A stretch of 64,000 nt of DNA from Arcicella rosea (GTDB taxonomy: Bacteria > Bacteroidota > Bacteroidia > Cytophagales > Spirosomataceae), in the NCBI RefSeq assembly GCF_040543805.1, contig NZ_JBEUMS010000020.1:46901-110900 (forward strand), written 5' to 3'. The first letter of the stretch is position 1, and every line of letters starts with the position of its first letter. The notes below the pieces were generated by a model, which was not told the DNA's origin, did not search any database, and saw only the letters and a list, made by a program, of their open reading frames with translations. Shown here piece by piece: positions 1 to 6,831 of this stretch. Made by a program: the position numbers and the translations under genes.

Positions 1-1
1 T

Positions 2-1882
2 TGGTTTAATTTCCAGAAAACCTCTTTCAGTATTTATTTGCCAGCGTCTATCAATTCTTATTCAAAAACCTATGGGGGAAAAATAGCCTTAAAAAACCTT
101 GAAGGGAATCATAGTTTTTCTACTTGGGGAGGAAATATTTCTGCCGAACAGACTCATGGTAATATTTATGGAAAAACGATGGGCGGTAAGATTAATTTAT
201 TAAGATGTGAAGGAAATGTTGAAGCTACTACAATGGGTGGAAATATCTTTTTAGCAGGAAACAACGCTGATATTAAGATAGATACCAAAGGTGGAAATAT
301 GTATATTCAGAACCATGAAGGAAAAATTCACTGTTCAAGTTGGGGAGGGAATATCGAAGCTTTCAATGTTTCTGGCGCTTTCGAATGCAACACCGCAGGT
401 GGAAATATTGCTTTAAAAAACATAAATGGTAATATCGGAGCAAGTACCAAAGGCGGAAATATTCGGGCTGAAGTAAATGCGATTAATCAATACGCTTGGT
501 TTGATACGGCTGGTGGAAACATCAATATTTCGCTCCCGCTCGAACATCCCATAGATTTGGAAGCATCTGCCAATAGAATATATTTGCCCCCACTTCAAAA
601 TTTTTCGGGCTATCAAACCAAACAAAGTATCAGAGGAAAATTGAATGGGGGCGGAGCGAACGTAACCATTAAAACCTTGGCGGGTAAAATAAATATCTTT
701 CATTCAGACTTTGCCAACGATACTTATCGTCCGAATGCTCCGAAAGATAATCCACAGCAACCTCCTGAAAAAAAAAGCCCTGAGCCTTTTCATGAAAAAC
801 CTATAAAAAACGCTAAACCTTTTGCTAAAACTGAGCATGAGTCTCAGTGGAAACCATCATACAATATCTATTTTAACATCATTTTTTGTTTACTGGTAGG
901 TTATGCTTTTACTTCTGTGATTTTCTTTTCACTTCAAATCAGTCATTTACCTTTAGATTTTTCTGGAGTTTATCAGGATGTTTTTTACTTGAATCTGATG
1001 AGTTCCTTCGCTGCTGTGGCTTCTATTTATGTTTTTATAAACTTTATTGAAAATAGAATTCCCGTAGATTTTGTGAAGTTTTTCCCTTTAATGGGCTGTT
1101 CTTTACTTTTCGGCAACCTTTTTCATACAACTTTAAGCTGGCAAAATGTTGATAAAAGTATTTGGGACCTTGATAATGGGACTGCTATTTATTTTTACTT
1201 TATTCTTCCTGTGCTGATTAGTTGGGCGTACCTTTTTTATTGGCTAAGAACACGCAGTATTACTCGTAAAATTTCTGAACAAGAGTACCAATTATTGAAT
1301 TTAGAAAAGCTAAAATCAAAAGCACAATTAGATGCTTTGGAAGCCCGAATCAATCCACATTTTTTGTATAATTCGCTGAATAGTATTACAGGTTTAATTC
1401 ACGATAAACCTGATAAAGCGGAGGAAATGACGATTCAATTATCAAAATTGTTTCGCTACACAACAGGACGAACCGAAGAGAATTTTCATACTTTGGCAGA
1501 TGAATTAGAAATCATTAAAGCTTATCTAACAATTGAAGAAGTACGTTTTGGACATCGTTTGACTTATGCTATTGATTGTGAAGAAAGTATTTTGGAAGAA
1601 AAAATTCCTCGATTTTTGTTACAGCCTTTGGTAGAAAATGCTATTAAACATGGTATTTCTAAAATTGCCAGTGCAGGAATTATTTCGGTTAAAATCACAA
1701 CGCTTGAGAATAAGATTTTGATAAAAATCCATGACAACGGACCAGACTTTGGCGAATCTTTCGGAGGAGGTTTTGGCTTGCGGAGTATCAAGGAAAAACT
1801 AAAAATTGTTTATGGTGACAAGGCAACTATTGACATTAAAAATCAACCGGAGAAGGTGGTGGTGATTTATTTGCCTTTGTAG
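2..1882 (+). CDS. LytS-type sensor histidine kinase with N-terminal GG(N/K)-repeat domain (5' partial)
   Basis: The frame is open to the left edge, so the true start lies outside; the first possible in-window start is a TTG at 38. Residues counted from 38: about ten GGN/GGK motifs spaced 17-20 residues (1-235) suggest a beta-solenoid of the DUF4097/putative-adhesin kind. A Pro/Lys-rich linker and four membrane segments (about 283-405) follow. Next is a His_kinase domain with NPHFLYNSLN (phospho-His about 441), then an HATPase with N-box LVENAIKHG (Asn about 534) and a GGGFGLRSI glycine box. Four segments place the repeat domain on the same side as the kinase, presumably the cytoplasm. The LytTR regulator lies 81 bases downstream and is the likely partner. 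The kinase part is clear; the solenoid call is inferred from repeats. Confidence 0.88.
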   Translation, partial: WFNFQKTSFSIYLPASINSYSKTYGGKIALKNLEGNHSFSTWGGNISAEQTHGNIYGKTMGGKINLLRCEGNVEATTMGGNIFLAGNNADIKIDTKGGNMYIQNHEGKIHCSSWGGNIEAFNVSGAFECNTAGGNIALKNINGNIGASTKGGNIRAEVNAINQYAWFDTAGGNINISLPLEHPIDLEASANRIYLPPLQNFSGYQTKQSIRGKLNGGGANVTIKTLAGKINIFHSDFANDTYRPNAPKDNPQQPPEKKSPEPFHEKPIKNAKPFAKTEHESQWKPSYNIYFNIIFCLLVGYAFTSVIFFSLQISHLPLDFSGVYQDVFYLNLMSSFAAVASIYVFINFIENRIPVDFVKFFPLMGCSLLFGNLFHTTLSWQNVDKSIWDLDNGTAIYFYFILPVLISWAYLFYWLRTRSITRKISEQEYQLLNLEKLKSKAQLDALEARINPHFLYNSLNSITGLIHDKPDKAEEMTIQLSKLFRYTTGRTEENFHTLADELEIIKAYLTIEEVRFGHRLTYAIDCEESILEEKIPRFLLQPLVENAIKHGISKIASAGIISVKITTLENKILIKIHDNGPDFGESFGGGFGLRSIKEKLKIVYGDKATIDIKNQPEKVVVIYLPL

Positions 1883-1963
1883 CTTTCAGCTATGAGCTTT
1901 TTGCTTGAGATATAAATTAATAAAAATCGAAAACTGAAATCCGACATCCGAAATCCAAAAATC

Positions 1964-2725
1964 ATGCAATACAAAACCATACTTATAGACGACGAACCTA
2001 TTTCAATTAGTCGAATGCGAAGACTTTTGAATGATTATGACGATACTTTCGACATCATTGGCGAGGCTTTGAACGGACAAGAGGGCTTGGAAATCATCGA
2101 AGATTTAAAGCCTGATTTAATTTTCTTAGACATCGAAATGCCCATTCTTTCTGGTTTTGAGATGCTGGCAAAGCTTACTTATATGCCGATTGTGATTTTT
2201 GTGACTGCCTTCGACCAATTTGCGATGAAGGCTTTTGAAGAAAATTCTATAGATTATTTATTAAAGCCTATCGAAAAATCAAGGTTGGATAGAACGGTAC
2301 AAAAACTGCTGAAATTTACGGAAAACCAATCTTTAAAACTTTCTTCCGAGAGTATTCAATCTATTTCGGAATTGCTAAAACCTAAAAAAGAAATACATTC
2401 TATTTCTGTAAAGAATGGCGATAAAATTTTAATCATTGCTTTCCACGAAATCGCCTTTTTTCAGGCAGATGATAAGTATGTATTTTTAAATACTGTCGAT
2501 GGAAAACAACATATTACCAATTATACCATTGCCAACCTTAGCGAAAAACTACCAGACAGCTTTATCAGAATCAGCCGTTCGTGTATTGTAAATGCTACCA
2601 GAATTAAAGAATTAGAAAGACATTTCAACGGCAAATACTTGGTAGTAATGCAAGACCAAAAACGAAGTAAATTAGAAACAGGCGTTTCTTTCCACGATAA
2701 TTTAAAGCGATTGATGGAGATTTAG
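1964..2725 (+). CDS. LytTR-family response regulator
   Basis: 253 residues. The N-terminal receiver has the acidic pair D9/D10, phospho-acceptor D56 in IFLDIEMP, and K101 in DYLLKPI. The C-terminal LytTR DNA-binding domain (about 140-250) contains the usual FIRISRSCIVNATRI segment. It directly follows the LytS-type kinase on the same strand, so it very likely takes phosphate from that kinase and binds promoter DNA. Targets are not visible here. The ATG at 1964 follows a short stretch of CCGAAATCC-type repeat. A strong hairpin lies 156 bases after the stop. Confidence 0.93.
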   Translation: MQYKTILIDDEPISISRMRRLLNDYDDTFDIIGEALNGQEGLEIIEDLKPDLIFLDIEMPILSGFEMLAKLTYMPIVIFVTAFDQFAMKAFEENSIDYLLKPIEKSRLDRTVQKLLKFTENQSLKLSSESIQSISELLKPKKEIHSISVKNGDKILIIAFHEIAFFQADDKYVFLNTVDGKQHITNYTIANLSEKLPDSFIRISRSCIVNATRIKELERHFNGKYLVVMQDQKRSKLETGVSFHDNLKRLMEI

Positions 2726-2757
2726 GAAGAGGCTTTCGGGTTTCGGATTCCACCTTC

Positions 2758-2870
2758 GTTGGAGTTATCTCCAACGAAACGAGCGTAAGCAACTCGCCAA
2801 ATGTGAAGGGAGAATTAAACTATCAAGCTGGTGTGTTGCTTACGCACATCCTGTTGGAGATAACTCCAAC
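2758..2870. repeat. Nested inverted repeats in the gap after the LytTR gene
   Basis: Two 18-base self-complementary GTTGGAG...CTCCAAC blocks (2758-2775 and 2853-2870) flank a second inverted pair, GCGTAAGCAAC (2783-2793) and GTTGCTTACGC (2835-2845). The whole could fold as one long branched hairpin. Function unknown; it could be a terminator or a mobile-repeat remnant. Confidence 0.6.
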
Positions 2871-2881
2871 AAGGGCAAAAT

Positions 2882-2906
2882 AAAAATCAGTCTCAGACTG
2901 ATTTTT
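2882..2906. terminator. Bidirectional hairpin terminator
   Basis: A perfect 11-bp stem (AAAAATCAGTC / GACTGATTTTT) with a 3-base loop, A-rich on the left and T-rich on the right. It lies between convergent genes: the LytTR regulator (+) and the DUF4240 gene (-). Confidence 0.75.
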
Positions 2907-2947
2907 ATTGGAGCTTCCAAGTTTAGAAACTTAGAAGAGCTTGGGAG
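2895..2947. repeat. Dispersed repeat, copy 1 (GACTGATTTT...AAGTTTAGAAACTT)
   Basis: About 50 bases closely match 3706-3756. Both contain a palindromic core, AAGTTTAGAAACTT, followed by an AGAGCTTGG tail. The two copies flank the frameshifted DUF4240 gene as direct repeats. Confidence 0.65.
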
Positions 2948-2968
2948 ATTAGTTGTTGACAATAATTT

Positions 2969-3660
2969 TTATTTATCCCATAGTTTGTCAAATAATTTCG
3001 GACAAATTTTCTTCATACTCTGAGGTTTGTCTTCTTGCCAAGTAAATTTAAACTGAGGATAATTTCCTTCATTTTCTTTAAACTTTTCTTCATCAATATA
3101 GTCATATAAATCCTTACCTGTCTTTCGTTTAAATGCTTCCAGAGCTACATACCAAAAAGCTTCAAATTCATACATTTCTAAATCTTCGTTCACTTCGTTG
3201 ATTAAATTGTCTGGATTTTTTTTGCATTATAGTAAGCTTTTTTACCTCTTGAAATCACCCAATTTCTAAAATACTCAAAACCATCGTCCGAAGAGCCATT
3301 ATTCATAATACATCCTGCACACCACATTTCTGAATTATAAGTGTCATAAAGTAACTTGTCTGTTCGTAAACGAAAACCAATCATCTGTTTTGGTGTCAAG
3401 GTACCAATTTCATTTATTAAATACTGTTCTTGGTCATCTTGGTTAGAAGTGTTTTTTAATGATTTGTCAATAATTTTCCAATACAAATCTTCATCTAGCA
3501 TTTCTGCTGTTTTTGCAAGTTGTGTCGTATCAAAACTTGTAATATTGTTTACATTTTGTTTAGGAATTTCTTTTTTCCAAAATAATCCCATTTTGTTATT
3601 GCCTTTTGTTGAACAACTTAAAAAAGTCAAGGTTAGTACTGTGAATATTAGTGTTTTCAT
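2969..3660 (-). pseudogene. DUF4240-type lipoprotein gene split by a frameshift at an A8 run
   Basis: The first part (3660-3202) encodes a lipoprotein signal (TFLSC lipobox) and the N-terminal half of a DUF4240-like domain, including RLRTDKLLYDTY, MWCAG and DGFEYFRNWVISRGK. It stops after YYNAKKIQTI. The second part (3193-2969) continues in another frame with EDLEMYEFEAFWYVALEAF and MKKICPKLFDKLW, the usual C-terminal half. The join is a run of eight A on the minus strand (about 3219-3226). One more A would give NAKKNPDNLINEVNEDLEMY and restore a single protein of about 230 residues. This may be a real mutation, a sequencing error in a homopolymer, or -1 slippage, which would also restore the frame. 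DUF4240 function is unknown. It is flanked by direct repeats. Confidence 0.75.
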
Positions 3661-3705
3661 AATTTTATTAATCGATGTGAGGATAAGTATGCTTTACAAA
3701 GTTTA

Positions 3706-3756
3706 AGACTGATTTTATTGTAGCTTCTAAGTTTAGAAACTTGGAAGAGCTTGGAG
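3706..3756. repeat. Dispersed repeat, copy 2
   Basis: Direct-repeat partner of 2895-2947, with the same palindromic AAGTTTAGAAACTT core. It sits in the gap between the DUF4240 gene start and the end of the HEPN-like gene. Confidence 0.65.
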
Positions 3757-3768
3757 TTTTGATTTGTT

Positions 3769-4356
3769 TTAATCAATAGACTTATTTAATATATCCAAAG
3801 AAACATTTAAACCCAAAATTGAGCTTTTCATTTCATTGTATATTCGTTGTCTTAAACCTTCTGAAAGATTCCCACCTTGAAACGAATTAAATGAATTTAT
3901 AAAATTCTCCATTTTCTTTACTTCTAAATTTAATTTTCTTAGTGCTTCAATAGAAATAATATTAACATTTTGATGATACCCTTTTTTACTTAATTTAGGT
4001 TTTCGAACTTCAAAATTCTCCAAGTTTCCTTGTGGGTCACCCGGAAAAAATGTTCCATGTGCTAAGAAATTTCTAATTTCTATTACTTTTAAGAAGTTTT
4101 TGTGAAAATTGTCAATTAAATCTGTAATTTCTTTATCCTCAGAAATATCTAGTGTCAGAAAAAGACTTTTAAACTTAGAAAGCAAGGGATTTGCAGTTAA
4201 ACCTTCTAATAAAATTTCAATTTTTTTATCATCCTCTGAAAACATATTATGATTTGTACAAATGTTACGTATTATATAACAAAGCCTAAAATTTATGTTT
4301 TCAAAATTTATAATAAATTTACCATATTCTAAATAGAATTTATCGAGTTCTTTCAT
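3769..4356 (-). CDS. Hypothetical protein with HEPN-like R-x4-H motif
   Basis: 195 residues, predicted mostly helical, no signal peptide or membrane segment. I do not recognise a named family. The notable feature is IEIRNFLAHG, with R95 and H100 giving the R-x4-H signature of HEPN proteins, whose toxin members are RNases; many other AbiV/Swt1-like or housekeeping HEPN domains share it. No nucleotidyltransferase (MNT) partner, small antitoxin or defence gene is adjacent, so a toxin role is not supported by context. The ATG at 4356 is the only reasonable start. It could equally be a non-enzymatic member of the fold. Confidence 0.6.
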   Translation of the reverse strand: MKELDKFYLEYGKFIINFENINFRLCYIIRNICTNHNMFSEDDKKIEILLEGLTANPLLSKFKSLFLTLDISEDKEITDLIDNFHKNFLKVIEIRNFLAHGTFFPGDPQGNLENFEVRKPKLSKKGYHQNVNIISIEALRKLNLEVKKMENFINSFNSFQGGNLSEGLRQRIYNEMKSSILGLNVSLDILNKSID

Positions 4357-4553
4357 TGAGGAAACAAGTTGACAATATTGTGTTTAACAGATAAGATTTT
4401 TTATTTTTTAAATTGATTTGTATTATACACTTCATAATGAAATAATATAAATCCAAACACTCCCACAACCTACCATTTTCCCACAAAATACCCAAACCAA
4501 TAGCTAACAATTTCCCAAAAACTTATTAAACGGTATTTTGTCTTATGATAAGG

Positions 4554-4630
4554 TGTAGCGGTAAATCTTGCGGTTACCTTTTAGGAAAGTACAGATACAA
4601 AAACGGTAACCGTAAAGGTTTACAGCTACA
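4554..4630. repeat. Imperfect palindrome TGTAGCGGTAA...TTACAGCTACA
   Basis: Arms at 4554-4578 and 4605-4630 pair with a few mismatches around a GGTTACC/GGTAACC core and a 26-base loop. A related palindrome with the same layout lies at 59624-59703, so this is a dispersed repeat family, perhaps REP/MITE-like. The rest of the gap from 4357 to 4553 shows nothing recognisable. Confidence 0.65.
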
Positions 4631-4644
4631 TATCATTTCTTAGT

Positions 4645-4968
4645 TGTAAACCTATATTTCTCAAATGTAATTATCTGATTATCAATTGCTGTTTCTCTTT
4701 TCTTTAGTGTAGATGGCAATTTCTTCATTGTAGTCACCTGTTTCTGGAATGTAAGCAAGTGTTTAGGGAGTGTAATTATTCGTTTCTTCAATGTAAATGG
4801 TCATTTCTCAATTGTAAGTTACCATTTCTTAAATGTAAATAGTCGTTTCTCGATTGTAAGTCTCTATTTCTTGAATGTAAATGGTCGTTTCTCGATTGTA
4901 AGTTGCCATTTCTTCAATGTAAATGGTCATTTCTTTATTGTAAGTCGCCATTCATTGAGTGTAATTCC
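4645..4968. repeat. 21-bp-register tandem array A (15 units plus a partial)
   Basis: TGTA (once degenerate) recurs at 4645, 4666, 4687, 4708, 4729, 4750, 4771, 4792, 4813, 4834, 4855, 4876, 4897, 4918, 4939 and 4960, exactly 21 bases apart. Each unit has TGTA at its start and TTTCT near its end. From 4792 on, units alternate between a TGTAAATGGTC form and a TGTAAGTTGCC form, giving a 42-base higher order. Heptapeptide-like frames exist (CK-x-x-FL-x) but are broken by a TAG in the unit at 4834, so coding is unlikely. Confidence 0.9.
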
Positions 4969-4977
4969 CATAAAAAT

Positions 4978-5013
4978 AAAAATCCCCTTCACATCGCTGT
5001 AAAGGGGATTTTT
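4978..5013. terminator. Hairpin terminator after array A
   Basis: A 12-bp perfect stem (AAAAATCCCCTT / AAGGGGATTTTT) with a 12-base loop. It can end transcripts from either side and is about 100 bases beyond the fumC stop on the minus strand. Confidence 0.75.
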
Positions 5014-5065
5014 ATGTTTGGAATTACTCCGCAATATTGCTCGTGGAGACACGAGCAATGGCAAT

Positions 5066-5115
5066 CAAAAGCTCAAAGCTCAAAGCTCATAACTCAAAGC
5101 TAATAGCTGACTGCT
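5066..5115. repeat. AGCTCAAAGCTC low-complexity repeat beyond fumC
   Basis: Short direct repeats of AAAGCTC/AGCTCATAACTC abut the fumC 3' end. Similar stretches lie at 1882-1905, 35153-35229 and 57168-57203, always at gene ends. Confidence 0.6.
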
Positions 5116-5116
5116 A

Positions 5117-6520
5117 CTAAACATTAATATCACCAACCATATCTTCAGGAATTACCCAAGCGTCAAATTCTTCTGCTGTTAAATAACCTAAAGCGATAGC
5201 TGTTTCTTTTAACGTTGAGCCATTTTTATGGGCAGTCTGAGCAATCTCAGCCGATTTATAATACCCAATCTTAGTATTCAATGCCGTTACCAACATCAAA
5301 GAATTGTTTACGTGTTTCTTGATATTTTCGTGTAAAGGTTGGATACCTTCAGCACATTTATCATTAAACGCCACACAAACATCGCCAATCAAACGAGCAG
5401 AGTGTAAGAAGTTGAAAATCATTACTGGTTTGAAAACATTCAATTCAAAATGTCCCATCGAACCACCAATACCGATTGCTACATCATTACCCATTACTTG
5501 TGCTGAAACCATTGTCATCGCTTCGCATTGTGTTGGGTTTACTTTTCCTGGCATAATTGACGAACCCGGTTCGTTATCAGGAATATAAATTTCACCAATA
5601 CCCGAACGTGGACCAGAAGAAAGCATACGAACATCGTTACCGATTTTCATTAAGCTAACTGCTACTGTTTTCAAAGCTCCATGTGCTTCTACGATAGCAT
5701 CGTGTGCCGCCAACGCTTCAAACTTATTTTCTGCTGTTACAAAAGGTAAGCCTGTTAAATCAGCAATGTGTTTTGCTACATTTTCAGAATATCCTTTTGG
5801 CGTGTTGATACCTGTTCCTACTGCTGTACCACCTAAAGCTAATTCAGAAAGGTGAGCTAAAGTATTGTTGATAGCACGCAAACCGTGGTCAAGTTGAGAA
5901 ACATAACCAGAGAATTCTTGTCCTAAAGTTAAAGGCGTAGCATCCATAAAGTGAGTACGACCAATTTTTACAACATTTTTGAATTCTTTTGCTTTTGCGT
6001 CTAAGGTATTACGTAATTTGGTGATTCCCGGAATCGTTACTTCTACCAAGATTTTGTATGCCGCAATGTGCATCGCTGTTGGAAAAGTATCGTTAGACGA
6101 CTGCGATTTGTTTACATCATCGTTCGGGTGAACGTATTTACTTTCATCTAACAAGTTACCACCGTTAATTACGTGTGCTCTATAAGCAACCACTTCATTA
6201 CAGTTCATGTTTGATTGTGTTCCCGAACCAGTTTGCCAAACTACCAATGGAAATTGGTCGTCTAATTTTCCTTCTAAGATTTCATCACATACTTGTCCGA
6301 TAAGGTTTTTCTTATCTTCTGCCAAAACACCAGCCTCGAAATTTGTGATGGCTGCCGCTTTTTTCAAATAGGCAAACGCACGGATAATTTCTTTTGGCAT
6401 CTTGTTGATGTCTTGAGCAATAGGAAAGTTCAAGATTGAACGTTGCGTTTGCGCTCCCCAGTAAACATTCGCAGGCACTTGTACCTTGCCCATCGTGTCT
6501 TTTTCTATTCTGTATTCCAT
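5117..6520 (-). CDS. fumC: Class II fumarate hydratase
   Basis: 467 residues, the normal length for class II fumarase, a cytoplasmic homotetramer converting fumarate and malate in the TCA cycle. Family marks include GSGTQSNMN (about 105-115), the TH pair in GRTHFMDATPLTLGQEFSG, and the superfamily signature GSSIMPGKVNPTQCEA (about 316). It is transcribed alone: upstream is a clean -7 element (6601-6608) and downstream a hairpin. Related C4-acid enzymes occur elsewhere in the window (pyruvate carboxylase, malic enzyme) but not in this unit. Aspartase is the nearest alternative family; overall residue pattern fits FumC better. Confidence 0.96.
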   Translation of the reverse strand: MEYRIEKDTMGKVQVPANVYWGAQTQRSILNFPIAQDINKMPKEIIRAFAYLKKAAAITNFEAGVLAEDKKNLIGQVCDEILEGKLDDQFPLVVWQTGSGTQSNMNCNEVVAYRAHVINGGNLLDESKYVHPNDDVNKSQSSNDTFPTAMHIAAYKILVEVTIPGITKLRNTLDAKAKEFKNVVKIGRTHFMDATPLTLGQEFSGYVSQLDHGLRAINNTLAHLSELALGGTAVGTGINTPKGYSENVAKHIADLTGLPFVTAENKFEALAAHDAIVEAHGALKTVAVSLMKIGNDVRMLSSGPRSGIGEIYIPDNEPGSSIMPGKVNPTQCEAMTMVSAQVMGNDVAIGIGGSMGHFELNVFKPVMIFNFLHSARLIGDVCVAFNDKCAEGIQPLHENIKKHVNNSLMLVTALNTKIGYYKSAEIAQTAHKNGSTLKETAIALGYLTAEEFDAWVIPEDMVGDINV

Positions 6521-6600
6521 TTCTACCTTTTGAAAATATGAGAATTAGCGAATAAGCTTGCTTCTATTGAACAAGATTATCCTCCGATTAAACTTGACTG

Positions 6601-6608
6601 CAAAGGTA
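6601..6608 (-). promoter_or_regulatory. Bacteroidota -7 element for fumC
   Basis: The minus strand reads TACCTTTG, matching TAnnTTTG. It lies 80 bases before the fumC ATG. No clear TTG -33 box is seen at the expected distance, so this is a half-supported promoter. Confidence 0.5.
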
Positions 6609-6730
6609 GAAACGAAAAGGAAACGTAGGACGTTTTTTTGATTTTTTTGTGGTAAAATGATGAAGGTCAGTTTTTCGCTGTTGGCTTTCGGTAGTCGGCT
6701 ATCAGATGTCGGCTTTGAATTTTTACTTTA

Positions 6731-6760
6731 CTGATGGCATGACTTCATTCATGCCATCAG
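6731..6760. repeat. Hairpin of the GGCATGA...TCATGCC family
   Basis: A 12-bp perfect stem (CTGATGGCATGA / TCATGCCATCAG) with a 6-base loop. Core shared with hairpins at 63156-63188 and 63850-63882. It sits between the fumC start and the end of the next minus-strand gene. Confidence 0.65.
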
Positions 6761-6831
6761 TTGTACTTTATAATTTATAAACAAAACCCGATGACTGAAA
6801 TCCGAAAGCTGAAATCTGAAATCCCAAAATC

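Noticed and set aside
4903..5103. 66-codon frame with CK-x-x-FL heptads
   Set aside because: It is array A read as codons; a TAG occurs in an earlier unit of the same frame and the end runs through a terminator hairpin.
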